Counted from the first letter of the stretch, positions 45,541 to 54,879 are shown. The stretch: 63,249 bases of DNA from an uncultured Caryophanales bacterium (GCA_947648915.1 CANSPQ010000005.1:1-63249); one strand, 5' to 3'. Notes: generated by a model from the sequence alone, not told the origin. Made by a program: numbers and translations.

Positions 45541-45611
45541 AAAAGATTTTTTTTTGATGTTTTAAAAGGAAATGGAGAAAAGAATCACTATGTTAATAGT
45601 GAGGTGATCAT

Positions 45612-46433
45612 TTGAAAAAGTTTTATAACGGATGTTATGACATCGTATTTAAAACAGTTATCTGTGATGAGAATAACCCCCATATGTTAAAAACATTCTT
45701 AGAGCATATTTTGAAAATAGAAATAGATGAAATAGAGTTTCTACAGAATGAACTCTCTGTAAGTGATGTGGGTGAACGAAAGAAAACAGTAGACTTATTA
45801 GTAAAATCAAAGAATAGATATATTCATATTGAATTAAATCAAAGTCATAAGGATTATCTGCATATTCGGAATTTCTGTTTCTTTACCAATTTATATTCCA
45901 AAAATACAAGAAAAGGAAAAGAATTTGATTTAACAAGTGAATTTGTGCATATTGATTTATCGTATGGGAAAAAAGACGAATTAGAAAAAAGAACCTACTA
46001 TGTGATGGATAAAGATGGCTATTTGTATATAGAAAATATGAAAATCATAGAATTCAATATGGACAGGATAACTGATTTTTGGTATTCTAAAAACAAAGAG
46101 AAGATAGAAGAATATAAATATCTTATTATGTTAGGACTTGATAGAACTTCACTCAATGAAATAGCTAAGGGAGACAAATATATGGAAGAATATACAAAGA
46201 AAGTAGAAGAGTTAAATGATAGAGATGCCTTTACCAGTTGGATTACTCCAGAAGAAGATGCAGAGATGATACTCAATACGGAAAAGCACATTTCTTATGA
46301 TGAGGGAAAAAATGAAGGAAAATTAAACGAGAAAATAGAAATTACTAGAAATATGTTAAAGAAAAATATGGATATTTCAATGATATCTGAAATAACGGGT
46401 TTAACGAAAGCGCAAATAGAAACTTTAGGATAA
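45612..46433 (+). CDS. Rpn-family PD-(D/E)XK nuclease/putative transposase, copy 2
   Basis: Almost identical to the gene at 10294-11139 over about 260 residues, with the same catalytic stretch (VDLLVKSKNRYIHIELNQ), TTG start and leader including GAGGTGA and the CACTAT/ATAGTG hairpin. It lacks the GIDIGLEQ insertion and differs at the C-terminus (ITGLTKAQIETLG). The identity extends at least 40 bases upstream, showing recent duplication or conversion. It lies before the second pilin-leader locus. Confidence 0.8.
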   Translation: MKKFYNGCYDIVFKTVICDENNPHMLKTFLEHILKIEIDEIEFLQNELSVSDVGERKKTVDLLVKSKNRYIHIELNQSHKDYLHIRNFCFFTNLYSKNTRKGKEFDLTSEFVHIDLSYGKKDELEKRTYYVMDKDGYLYIENMKIIEFNMDRITDFWYSKNKEKIEEYKYLIMLGLDRTSLNEIAKGDKYMEEYTKKVEELNDRDAFTSWITPEEDAEMILNTEKHISYDEGKNEGKLNEKIEITRNMLKKNMDISMISEITGLTKAQIETLG

Positions 46434-46456
46434 TTATGTAAAGTGTTTTAAAATGC

Positions 46457-46486
46457 TTGAACTTTCTTTTTTATCTTTGCTATGAT
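46457..46486 (+). promoter_or_regulatory. Predicted promoter of leader copy B
   Basis: TTGAAC (46457-46462) and TATGAT (46481-46486) are 18 bases apart, so transcription could begin just before the conserved leader although its pilin gene is broken. Confidence 0.5.
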
Positions 46487-46511
46487 AAAACTGTCAAAAA
46501 TAAAACATAAA

Positions 46512-46576
46512 ATAGTTTGCGAGTAGGAAATGGACGCGTTAATTATTTGTAAACATAGGGAGGTACCCCTTTTTTT
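46512..46576 (+). ncRNA. Structured leader RNA, copy B
   Basis: ATAGTT (46512-46517) pairs with AATTAT (46541-46546, one G-U), and GTTTGC (46515-46520) with GTAAAC (46549-46554, one G-U). AGGG and CCCT with seven T form a clear terminator (46557-46576). It shares ATAGTTTGCGAGTAGGAA with copy C. A broken prepilin gene follows. Confidence 0.6.
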
Positions 46577-46601
46577 AAATGATTTATAGAAAGAATAGGG
46601 A

Positions 46602-46730
46602 ATGTTAAAAAGAAGAAACGAGGATTTACATTAGTAGAATTATTAGCAGTAATCACATTGGAATCAACCACAATGATAATAAACGCAATAGAAGGAAGTA
46701 AAAATGAACATTTTATTGAAATGCTTGTCT
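46602..46730 (+). pseudogene. Broken prepilin-like gene
   Basis: KKRGFTLVELLAVITLESTTMIINAIEGSK can be read with the pilin frame, but the upstream ATG (46602) is out of frame by one base in an A-run. About ten codons of the hydrophobic helix are missing (AVI continues directly to a part resembling the region after it), and a stop follows at codon 42. The end overlaps the 3' end of the convergent spoVB-like gene. Confidence 0.75.
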
Positions 46731-48002
46731 GATATGCTTTGCTTGATGGATTGTAACTATAGTTATATTACATGCGGTTGCAATCACAAGTCCCCACATT
46801 CCAATTTTTAAGCAACATCCAATCCAAAGTGTAATGGTTCTTACAACTACGCCTAATAGAGTTCCGTTCATTGCTTCTTTTGCCTTTCCCATTGCTTGTA
46901 AACTACTGGTAAGTGGAGATTGAATATAGTGTAATAAACAGATAGGGGCTAATACTCTTAAATAATTTACTCCCTCTGTTGTATTGTATATAAATTTAAG
47001 CGGAATATTTGGTAATAATAAGAAAAGAATGGTAACAGGTATTCCAATCATAAGAGAAAAAAAGATAGCTTGCTTGATTTTGGAAGACGCATAGTGATAA
47101 TGATGATTTGCGTAGGATTTGCTAATAACTGGAATTAATGCTTGTGAAATTGCCATAGTAAAAAATGATGGTAATAATAATAATGGCATAACATACCCAC
47201 TGACAATTCCATATTCTGTTACGATGAATTCATTTGAATAACCCATCCTTAGTAAAACAAACGTTAAAATAATTGGCTCCAAAAAATAGCCTATATTACC
47301 AATAATACGACTTCCTGTTGTAGGAATGCTGATATTAAGTACATCTTTAATGTTCTCTTTTTGGGGAACGAAATCCTTTTTATTTATTTTAAAATTTTTT
47401 GGTAAAAATAAGAATAAAACTAAAATAGAAGTGAGTTCACTTAAAATATTAGATATTATAATGAATGCAACTGCAAATTCAATTCCCCTTACGATAAAAA
47501 GGGGAATTCCAATGATAAGTACAGTCAATCGGACGATATCTTCTGTAACATTTGATACCACATGCGGTATCATTTTTTCTTTTCCAAAAAAGTAACCTCT
47601 CAGAATGGATGAGATACTAATAAATGGTAAAACAAATCCAATGCAGATTATACCCAATGTTGTTCTGCTTTCGTGTAATAAATTTGTAGAGATTGTACTT
47701 GCAAAAAATAACAATAATACCATGATAAGAATATTTAAAATCAAAGAAATGGGAATAATAGAAAACACTAAATTTTTATTGTTTTTTTTATCTTCGGCAA
47801 CTAATTTACTAATTGCAACGGGAAAACCAAGTTGTGCTAAGGCAATTAACAATGAAAAAGTAGGCATTAATAGCATATAAATACCAATACCTTCTGTTCC
47901 CATCAATCTAGTCATGACAATTCTGATAACCATACCTAATATTTTTGTAATAAATCCACCAATAATTAGTATAATTGTAGATCTTATAAATTTGCTTTTC
48001 AT
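46713..48002 (-). CDS. SpoVB-like lipid/polysaccharide flippase (MOP superfamily)
   Basis: A membrane protein of 429 residues with about 12 helices. STIILIIGGFITKILGMVIRIVMTRLMGTEGIGIY and YPVAISKLVAE-like LGFPVAISKLVAEDK are typical of SpoVB, required for spore cortex synthesis and related to lipid II flippases. It is shorter than Bacillus SpoVB (about 518), though the ending (IHQAKHIRQAFQ) looks natural. Tail-to-tail with the broken pilin gene. Role in cortex synthesis or in capsule export is uncertain. Confidence 0.82.
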   Translation of the reverse strand: MKSKFIRSTIILIIGGFITKILGMVIRIVMTRLMGTEGIGIYMLLMPTFSLLIALAQLGFPVAISKLVAEDKKNNKNLVFSIIPISLILNILIMVLLLFFASTISTNLLHESRTTLGIICIGFVLPFISISSILRGYFFGKEKMIPHVVSNVTEDIVRLTVLIIGIPLFIVRGIEFAVAFIIISNILSELTSILVLFLFLPKNFKINKKDFVPQKENIKDVLNISIPTTGSRIIGNIGYFLEPIILTFVLLRMGYSNEFIVTEYGIVSGYVMPLLLLPSFFTMAISQALIPVISKSYANHHYHYASSKIKQAIFFSLMIGIPVTILFLLLPNIPLKFIYNTTEGVNYLRVLAPICLLHYIQSPLTSSLQAMGKAKEAMNGTLLGVVVRTITLWIGCCLKIGMWGLVIATACNITIVTIHQAKHIRQAFQ

Positions 48003-48165
48003 ACATTCACCTTAATTTAATGTATGATATTTTCCACTAAATTATTATGTATATAAATATATGCAAAATATGCAAAGTTTTTATAACAAACCCGTTTACG
48101 AAAACATTTGTTCGTGATAAAATATAAATAAATAATAATTTACTTTGGTTTGAAAAGGTGATAGT

Positions 48166-49383
48166 ATGGAACGAGTTATCATGCATATTGATGTCAATAA
48201 TGCCTTTTTATCATGGAGTGCGGTTGACTTACTGAATCAGGGATTTGGATATGATATTAGAAATAGCTATGCCGTAATTGGTGGAGATGAAAAAACAAGA
48301 AGAGGGATTGTGCTAGCGAAGAGCCCACTTGCAAAAAAAATGGGAATTCAAACGGGTGAAACTTTATATAGTGCTAGAAAAAAATGCAGAGCCTTGCGCA
48401 CCTTTCCACCTAATTATCTTTGGTATCAAAAAATGTCCAAAAGTTTATTTCAGTTATTAAGTAAATATACTTGTGATATTGAAGTGTTTTCGATTGATGA
48501 ATGCTTTTTGGATTATGGAAAAGTACAAAATTTATATGGTGATCCTTATCTGTTTGCACAAAAAATAAAAGATGAAATTGAAAATACTTTAGGCTTTACT
48601 GTCAATATAGGAATTGCCAATAATAAGTTATGTGCAAAAATGGCATCAGATTTTAGTAAACCCAATCAGATCCATACATTATATGAAGCAGAAGTACGAG
48701 GGAAAATGCACCCTTTACCTATTGGTGATTTATTTGGTGTTGGTAAAAAAAGTAGCGAGAAATTAAAAAAAATAGGAATTAAAACGATTGGTGATCTTGC
48801 TCATACCACACCACAACATTTATACCCATATTTTAAAAATCAGTCTATAAAACTCATAGAAATGGCAAATGGAATTGATATGAGTGAAGTGATTTCTGCC
48901 AAAGAAGAGAATAAAGGAATTAGTAATTCTACCACTTTAGAAAAAGATGTTACTTCTAAAGTCGAACTCTATCAGGTATTAGAATCGATATCCAATAATG
49001 TTGCACTAGAATTAAGGAGACAAAATAAATATACTTGTGTTATTTGTGTACAATTAAAAGATCAATATTTTAGAAGTTACTCTCATCAAAAAAAATTAAA
49101 AAATGCAACCAATTTAACCAAAGAAATTTTTGAGATATCAAAACTATTATTAGATGAGATGTGGGAGGGTGAACCTATTCGGTTAGTCGGAATTCGTTTA
49201 GATCATTTCACCTCAACTAGTTTACATCAAGTTTCTTTATTTGAAACAGTAGAAAAAAGAGATCAAGATGTTACCTTAGAACGTACACTGGACTCTTTAA
49301 AAGAAAAGTATGGATACCGAGTAATTGACACGGCATCTTTATTGGATGGAAAAAAAGTAGGCTTTAAAAAATCAAGACATTGA
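48166..49383 (+). CDS. dinB: DNA polymerase IV (Y-family)
   Basis: A low-fidelity translesion polymerase. MHIDVNNAFLSWSA carries the first catalytic Asp and VFSIDECFLDYG the SIDE motif. PIGDLFGVGKKSSEKLKKIGI is the helix-hairpin-helix thumb region, followed by the little-finger domain. The 405 residues fit UmuC/DinB family length. GGTGAT lies just before ATG 48166. Confidence 0.92.
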   Translation: MERVIMHIDVNNAFLSWSAVDLLNQGFGYDIRNSYAVIGGDEKTRRGIVLAKSPLAKKMGIQTGETLYSARKKCRALRTFPPNYLWYQKMSKSLFQLLSKYTCDIEVFSIDECFLDYGKVQNLYGDPYLFAQKIKDEIENTLGFTVNIGIANNKLCAKMASDFSKPNQIHTLYEAEVRGKMHPLPIGDLFGVGKKSSEKLKKIGIKTIGDLAHTTPQHLYPYFKNQSIKLIEMANGIDMSEVISAKEENKGISNSTTLEKDVTSKVELYQVLESISNNVALELRRQNKYTCVICVQLKDQYFRSYSHQKKLKNATNLTKEIFEISKLLLDEMWEGEPIRLVGIRLDHFTSTSLHQVSLFETVEKRDQDVTLERTLDSLKEKYGYRVIDTASLLDGKKVGFKKSRH

Positions 49384-49406
49384 TATTTATATAACGAAAA
49401 TTTGAA

Positions 49407-49483
49407 AAATCCAATGCATATAGAAATTCTCATTTCTGCGAGGATTTTATTACAGATTTTTAAAATCTGTAACATTATTTTTT
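49407..49483 (+). terminator. Hairpin plus terminator after dinB
   Basis: A long stem with internal loops (AAAATCC with GGATTTT, and AGAAAT with ATTTCT, 49407-49447) is followed by a perfect TTACAGATT/AATCTGTAA stem (49450-49472) and a T-run. The second is a convincing terminator. Confidence 0.75.
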
Positions 49484-49507
49484 CCTTTGTAAAATAAGCT
49501 GAAAATA

Positions 49508-49536
49508 TTTACTAATAGTCCAATAAATAGTATAAT
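49508..49536 (+). promoter_or_regulatory. Predicted promoter of the small membrane peptide
   Basis: TTTACT (49508-49513) and a perfect TATAAT (49531-49536) are 17 bases apart; a start is expected near 49543. Confidence 0.6.
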
Positions 49537-49611
49537 GAATATAGGAATACAAGACTTTGTTGGGTGTTTGCCGAACTTCCAATCAATTGGATAGAGGGGA
49601 GGCTTGAGATT

Positions 49612-49704
49612 ATGAAAAAAAGAGTTTTTACTTTAAAAGTTCTAAATAACATTATTCTCATTTTGTTCCTTCTACTTTTATTAGTAGCCGAAATAAAAAA
49701 ATAG
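49612..49704 (+). CDS. 30-residue membrane peptide, candidate type I toxin
   Basis: The ORF starts MKKRVFTLKVLNNIILILFL, continues with a leucine-rich run and ends VAEIKK: a basic head, one membrane helix and a charged tail, as in TxpA/BsrG/Fst-type toxins. GAGGGGAGG precedes the ATG with good spacing. Its own promoter lies upstream and a perfect promoter faces it from downstream. An inverted 14-base repeat (49559-49572 with 49742-49755, one mismatch) would pair the ends of the mRNA, as in known type I toxin mRNAs. Toxicity is unproven. The first residues also faintly resemble a prepilin start, but without the Gly and Glu. Confidence 0.55.
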   Translation: MKKRVFTLKVLNNIILILFLLLLLVAEIKK

Positions 49705-49806
49705 CACCCTAATTCAGTGAATTAAGGTGTTTAACCTTTATGGCTAACACCCAACTTTGCTACAAGTCAAGTGTTCCATTTTTATTGTATGGAATTTCTT
49801 CCATCT
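49695..49806 (-). ncRNA. Predicted antisense RNA opposite the membrane peptide's 3' end
   Basis: A consensus promoter on the minus strand (TTGCAT at 49841-49836, TATAAT at 49818-49813, 17-base spacer) would start near 49806 and run towards the peptide gene. The shared hairpin (CACC..GGTG, 49705-49729) is followed on this strand by a T-run, giving an RNA of about 110 bases complementary to the 3' part of the peptide mRNA. No ORF is present, which fits an RNA antitoxin. Confidence 0.5.
49705..49730. terminator. Shared hairpin between the convergent peptide and antisense units
   Basis: CACC/GGTG and TAATTC/GAATTA pair with one mismatch. T-rich sequence follows best on the minus strand, so it would terminate the antisense RNA. 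Confidence 0.6.
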
Positions 49807-49911
49807 ATATACATTATACTAAATTCTTTAATTTTATGCAAGTTTCCGATTTGAAAATTTTTTGCTGAACTCAGTCTTTTTCATGATTTATTATAAATTT
49901 GTAATATTATT

Positions 49912-50724
49912 CTACTTTTTTACCAATGTATATCTCTTTTTATCGAACATTTGCCATGGTGCAAATTGATAACCTTCTGTATGACCTGAAATAGCAAAAT
50001 TAGTGAATCCATAACTTGCTAAAATATCTTCATTTTTTTCTAATTTCTTAAGAAGGTTTCTAATTACACTTAACCATATGAAATTTGGTATTGCTTGATA
50101 GTTTTCTGGAATATAGGAAGAAAATACACTTGGATTTAACCCAATAGATTTTAAAAATTGTATTCTTTCGCTTCTAGTCATTTGATAATCTGCATTACTA
50201 ATTTGGAATGTTTGATATTCTTTCAAATTACCGATACTAATTTTTCTTAAATCATACCATGGAATAAAATATCTTTCATGAGTACAAATACTTTTTGACA
50301 CTTCTCTTCCATCAAAACCTTTTGAAACAGCATCTATAAAAACATCTTTGCCCAAATCAACTCCTACCGATATTCCAGCATATCTTTCGTATCTTTCGGA
50401 AGGCTCATTAGTTATATTAAATAAAACTAACACTCCATGTGGGTCCTTTTCTTTTACCTTTATTAGGGTATTATAGAAACTGTTACTTTTTCCCGAATTT
50501 TCTATACCTAAAATTGGAGTTCTACCTTTTAGAGTATCAACTCTGTTCTGATCAAAATTATTTAAAAAATCCTGATAGTTTAGATAATCATCTTCATTTT
50601 CTACAATAGTTAAATCTCTAACAGGACTTAGTTGTGGAAAAAAATATAATAAATTCAACATATCACTTGTTCTATAATATTCCATCATTCTCTGCATATC
50701 ATTCATATTTTTTATGCTTAACAC
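49912..50724 (-). CDS. Hypothetical protein (270 aa)
   Basis: No family recognised. A soluble protein with TPILGIENSGKSNSFYNTLIKV (a GKS sequence but not a clear P-loop), ISVGVDLGKDVFIDAV and HERYFIPWYDLRKI. A GTG start at 50724 is supported by GGATGGAGAG upstream. A perfect promoter (TTGACA, 17 bases, TAGAAT at 50785-50757 on the minus strand) precedes it. It is convergent towards the toxin-like locus. Single-gene unit of unknown role, possibly accessory. Confidence 0.6.
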   Translation of the reverse strand: MLSIKNMNDMQRMMEYYRTSDMLNLLYFFPQLSPVRDLTIVENEDDYLNYQDFLNNFDQNRVDTLKGRTPILGIENSGKSNSFYNTLIKVKEKDPHGVLVLFNITNEPSERYERYAGISVGVDLGKDVFIDAVSKGFDGREVSKSICTHERYFIPWYDLRKISIGNLKEYQTFQISNADYQMTRSERIQFLKSIGLNPSVFSSYIPENYQAIPNFIWLSVIRNLLKKLEKNEDILASYGFTNFAISGHTEGYQFAPWQMFDKKRYTLVKK

Positions 50725-50756
50725 AAACGACTCTCCATCCTTTCAATATGCTTGTT

Positions 50757-50785
50757 ATTCTATATTAAAATAGTATGTTTGTCAA
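50757..50785 (-). promoter_or_regulatory. Promoter of the 270-aa hypothetical gene
   Basis: TTGACA (50785-50780) and TAGAAT (50762-50757) on the minus strand, spaced by 17. The rest of the 316-base gap to pyk holds the pyk promoter's TATAAT (51018-51023) and otherwise no feature I can support. Confidence 0.65.
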
Positions 50786-51040
50786 ATTATTTCCATAGAA
50801 AAAAATAGACACTCCTAGATATAATGATAAAAGAAATATATGCTTAAAGAATTAACCTTAAAATTTTGTATATATTCCTAAAATAATGGACTTCTATCAA
50901 ATATTATTGTTTTGTGGATAAAATAAGACGTTATTAACTGACTCAAGAAACCGTAATTATCATCTATAATTTTCAAAAAAATCAAAGAAAGACCTTTTTA
51001 TTCTTCTTAAAAATTGATATAATCAATAATAGGTGAGAGT

Positions 51041-52456
51041 ATGAAAAAGACGAAAATTATCACAACGATTGGACCAGCAAGTAAAGATGAAGAAATATTA
51101 AAAGGTTTAATTTTAAGTGGTATGAATGTAGCGCGTATCAATTTGACACATGCCAGTCATGAATTCTGTAAAGACATTATTACAAAAATTAGACGATTGA
51201 ATGAAACATTGCATACTAATGTTGCAATCATGTTGGACACCAAAGGACCAGATGTTACAGTCGGAAAGTTTGAAAGTGGAAGTGCATATTTGAATACAGG
51301 TGATAAAATTCGTGTCTATATGAATCCTATTTTAGGAGACTCTACAAAATTTTCTGTTTCTTACCCTCGACTAATTCACGATGTCAAAGTAAATGACACG
51401 ATTAAAATAAATGATGGACTAATTGAATTAACAGTATTGGATAAGGGAATTGACTATTTGTTATGTGAAGTGGTAACAGGAGGATTTGTAGAAGACCATA
51501 AGGGAATTAATGTAATTGGTGTTAGATTGAATATGCCTTTTTTAAGTAAAGAAGATGAAGAAGATATTGCTTTTGCGAATGAAATGGATGTCGATTTTTT
51601 AGCTTTAACACATGTTTCAAATGCAGAAGATGTATTAGAAATTAATGATATTTTAATTAACTTAGGAAATGATCATATCGCAATTATTCCAAAAATCGAA
51701 AATGAACGTGCGGTGGATGCGATTGATGAAATCATTGATATTAGCGATGGTGTGATGATTGCGCGTGGGGATTTGGGTGTAGAACTTCCTTTTGAACGAG
51801 TTCCTGGTATTCAAAGAACAATTATCAGTAAATGTCATCGTGCGGGAAAGGTAAGTATTGTCGCAACAGAAATGATGGCATCTATGGAAAATGCAGCTCG
51901 TCCAACACGTGCTGAAGTATCCGATGTTGCCAGTGCAGTAACAGATGGTGTAGATGCAGTTATGCTATCGGGAGAAACTACAATTGGAAAGTATCCCGTT
52001 CAAACAGTTGATATCATGAGTAAAATTATCGAAACAGCAGAAGAAGATGTCAATTATTATGAATTACTAGATAAAGCAATGCGTACTGAAAAACAGGATA
52101 CCACAGGTTCTATCGCATATAGTGTAGTAGAGTGTGCAAGTAGATTAAAAGCAAATGCGATTGTCACACCAACTATGAGTGGTTATACTGCAAGGAAGAT
52201 TAGTCGTTTTCGTCCATCTTGTCCAATTCTTGCCATTAGCCCTGATGAAAAAACGGTAAGAAATTTGACAATTTACTATGGAATTTATCCAGAAACTATC
52301 AAGCCAATTAAATCATTTGATGAAATGATGGAACGATCAAAAGAAGTTTCAAAACAAATTACCAAAGCAGAGGTAGGAGACCGTATTGTGATAACGGGTG
52401 GATATCCATTCAAAGAAGTGAAACATACAAACTTCATGAAAATAGAAGATTTATAA
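51041..52456 (+). CDS. pyk: Pyruvate kinase
   Basis: Converts phosphoenolpyruvate and ADP to pyruvate and ATP. Landmarks: KIITTIGPASKD, NLTHASHE, MLDTKGPDVTVGKF, IIPKIENERAVDAIDEII (catalytic Lys), MIARGDLGVELPFERVPGIQR and ATEMMASMENAARPTRAEVSDVASAVTDG. At 471 residues it has the three core domains but no extra C-terminal PEP-utiliser domain found in Bacillus. It follows AGGTGAGAGT. Supplies pyruvate used by PFOR. Confidence 0.95.
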   Translation: MKKTKIITTIGPASKDEEILKGLILSGMNVARINLTHASHEFCKDIITKIRRLNETLHTNVAIMLDTKGPDVTVGKFESGSAYLNTGDKIRVYMNPILGDSTKFSVSYPRLIHDVKVNDTIKINDGLIELTVLDKGIDYLLCEVVTGGFVEDHKGINVIGVRLNMPFLSKEDEEDIAFANEMDVDFLALTHVSNAEDVLEINDILINLGNDHIAIIPKIENERAVDAIDEIIDISDGVMIARGDLGVELPFERVPGIQRTIISKCHRAGKVSIVATEMMASMENAARPTRAEVSDVASAVTDGVDAVMLSGETTIGKYPVQTVDIMSKIIETAEEDVNYYELLDKAMRTEKQDTTGSIAYSVVECASRLKANAIVTPTMSGYTARKISRFRPSCPILAISPDEKTVRNLTIYYGIYPETIKPIKSFDEMMERSKEVSKQITKAEVGDRIVITGGYPFKEVKHTNFMKIEDL

Positions 52457-52473
52457 GAAAAGGGGTGGTAAGT

Positions 52474-54879
52474 GTGTACAATCTAGGAGAACAATTTAAA
52501 ATGGATTATACATTAGCCAAAGCCAATCCAGAGAATGTGATTCAAGGTAAATATTATCGTTTTACCATTCTAAGTGAACGTGTCATTCGGATGGAATATA
52601 ACAAGGAAGGATTATTTGAAGATAGACCAACAACCTTAATTTGGTATCGTAACATGGAACCTGTTCCTTTTACTAAAAAAGAAACAGACCGTGTATTAGA
52701 AATTAAAACCAAATATTTTCATCTTCGTTATGTGAAAGAAAAACCATTTGATGGTGGAAGACTGAACGCAATGGCAAATTTAAGAGTAGAACTATTAAAT
52801 TCCAATCGAATTTGGTACTACAATCATCCAGAAGTTAGAAATTATGGAGCACCCGGAATGTCTTTAGATGCCTATGATAAAAAAATGAAATTGAAAAAAG
52901 GCCTATTTTCTACAGATGGTTTTGCGACAATTGACGATGCGGAACATATGATTTTAACAGAAAATGGAACCTTAGAAGAACGTAGTATTGCAGAAATAGA
53001 TATTTACTTATTTATGTATTTAAAGGATTTTGGATATTGTTTACAGGATTACTTTGCATTGACAGGGCAACCTGCTTTATTGCCACGTTATGCGCTTGGT
53101 AACTGGTGGGGCAAAGAAGAAGCGTATAATGATCAAACCCTATCGGAGTTGATTGGAAAATTCAAAGATAAGGGAATTCCTTTATCTATCCTTTTGTTAA
53201 GTGAATCGTGGCATTTACAAGATTACAATGGTAAAAAAAGGGAATCTGGATTTACATGGAATCACAATCAATTTGTAAATCCAGAAACAACAATTGAATT
53301 TCTACATCGAAATGGTATTCGTTTAGGATTAAATATCAAACCATTACATGGATTTCTTCCTTATGAAGAAAATTATGAAAAAATAAAGGAAAAAATTCAA
53401 CCAGATAAGAATGGAGTTATCCCTTTTCAAGTATTCAATCCTGAAACACTTGATTTGTATTTCAAGTTATGTATCCATCCACTCGATCAAATGGGGGTTG
53501 ACTTTTATTTTCTAGATGAAAAACCAAAAAATCCAACAGAATTATGGGCATTAAATCATTATCATTATTTGGATATGCAAAAAGATTATAAAAGAAGAGC
53601 AATGGTTTGTACGAGAAACGCTATGGTGGCCCCTCATCGTTATCCAGTTTTGTATTCTGGAAAAAGTATTGTTAGTTGGGATACTTTAAGAATGATACCT
53701 TTTTATAATGGTAATGCAACGAATATAGGAATTAGCTATTGGAGTCACGATATTGGTGGATATTATAATGGAATCGAAGATAGCGAACTCTATATTAGAT
53801 ATGTGCAACTAGGGGTACTTAGTCCTATTTTAAAACTGGGTTCAGAAGATGGAAAGTACTATAAAAGGGAACCATGGCTTTGGGATTATAAAACCTATAA
53901 AATCGTAAAGGATTATATGACATTGCGTCATCGTTTGATTCCATATATTTATACAGAGGCCTATAAATATCATAAATATGGGATGCCAATCATAACACCA
54001 ATTTATTATAAATTTCCAGAAATGTATGATGATATAAACTATCGTAATGGATACTATTTTGGAAGCGAATTATTTGTTTGTCCAATTATCAATAAAAAAG
54101 AACCGATTATGAATCGTGTTATTCATAAGTTCTTTTTGCCATCAGGGGTATGGTATGACTATGTAACAGGTAAGAAGTTTCCTGGTGGTAAAAAATATAT
54201 TTCCTTCTTCAAAGATGAAGATTATCCAGTATTCGCAAAAGCAGGATCTATTATTGTGCTAGGAGACCATGAAAATATCAATGATACAACTCCCCCAGAA
54301 AAAATGGAGATTCAAATTTTTCCAGGTAGAAGTAATTCTTATGATTTATATGAAGATGATGGTGTAAGTGAATTATATAAAAAAGAGTATTGTCTCATTA
54401 CTAATATTGATTACAATTATATGCCAAATAATTACACTGTTATTATGCGCCCTATTTCTGGAAAGACGGGCATTGTTCCAGAATATCGAGATTACAAATT
54501 TGTTTTCCGTAATACCAAAGAAGCGGAAGATGTGATTGTTTATTTTAACGACCAAAAAATAGAGGCAAATTCTTATGTAGAAGATACCAATTTTATTGTA
54601 GAAGTAAAACATGTGTCAACATTAGGACAACTTACTTTAAACTGTAAGGGTAAAGATATTGAGATAGATGCAGTGCGTATCATCAATGATGATATTGAGT
54701 CTATTATTTCCGATTTACCAATTGAAACAGAAATGAAAAGTAGGATTGATGCCGTTATGTTTAGTGATGATTCCATCAAGAAAAAGCGAATTGGTATTCG
54801 CAAATTAAGCAATCATAGGTTGGAACGAAAATATATCAAGTTATTCTTGAAATTACTTGACTATATCAAAGAAGTATAA
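52474..54879 (+). CDS. Glycoside hydrolase family 31 (alpha-glucosidase/alpha-xylosidase-like)
   Basis: An alpha-glycosidase of about 801 residues: an N-terminal beta domain, a (beta/alpha)8 barrel with LPRYALGNWWGKEEAYND, a candidate nucleophile in GVDFYFLDEKPKN, candidate acid/base in SGKSIVSWDTL, and GISYWSHDIGGYYNG. C-terminal beta domains follow, then a charged extension of about 85 residues after the usual end. GTG 52474 is chosen with AGGGGTGG upstream. No signal peptide, so it acts on imported oligosaccharides or glycogen. Lies 17 bases after pyk, probably cotranscribed. Confidence 0.88.
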   Translation: MYNLGEQFKMDYTLAKANPENVIQGKYYRFTILSERVIRMEYNKEGLFEDRPTTLIWYRNMEPVPFTKKETDRVLEIKTKYFHLRYVKEKPFDGGRLNAMANLRVELLNSNRIWYYNHPEVRNYGAPGMSLDAYDKKMKLKKGLFSTDGFATIDDAEHMILTENGTLEERSIAEIDIYLFMYLKDFGYCLQDYFALTGQPALLPRYALGNWWGKEEAYNDQTLSELIGKFKDKGIPLSILLLSESWHLQDYNGKKRESGFTWNHNQFVNPETTIEFLHRNGIRLGLNIKPLHGFLPYEENYEKIKEKIQPDKNGVIPFQVFNPETLDLYFKLCIHPLDQMGVDFYFLDEKPKNPTELWALNHYHYLDMQKDYKRRAMVCTRNAMVAPHRYPVLYSGKSIVSWDTLRMIPFYNGNATNIGISYWSHDIGGYYNGIEDSELYIRYVQLGVLSPILKLGSEDGKYYKREPWLWDYKTYKIVKDYMTLRHRLIPYIYTEAYKYHKYGMPIITPIYYKFPEMYDDINYRNGYYFGSELFVCPIINKKEPIMNRVIHKFFLPSGVWYDYVTGKKFPGGKKYISFFKDEDYPVFAKAGSIIVLGDHENINDTTPPEKMEIQIFPGRSNSYDLYEDDGVSELYKKEYCLITNIDYNYMPNNYTVIMRPISGKTGIVPEYRDYKFVFRNTKEAEDVIVYFNDQKIEANSYVEDTNFIVEVKHVSTLGQLTLNCKGKDIEIDAVRIINDDIESIISDLPIETEMKSRIDAVMFSDDSIKKKRIGIRKLSNHRLERKYIKLFLKLLDYIKEV

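Noticed and set aside
46713-48002. SpoVB-like protein truncated by the pilin remnant
   Set aside because: It is shorter than Bacillus SpoVB, but its C-terminus looks natural and the overlap with the remnant is only at the stop codons.
49612-49704. The 30-residue peptide as a fourth pilin remnant
   Set aside because: MKKRVFTL resembles MKRRGFTL, but the Gly at the cleavage site and the Glu at position 5 are missing, the pseudoknot leader is absent, and the antisense promoter fits a toxin-antitoxin layout better.
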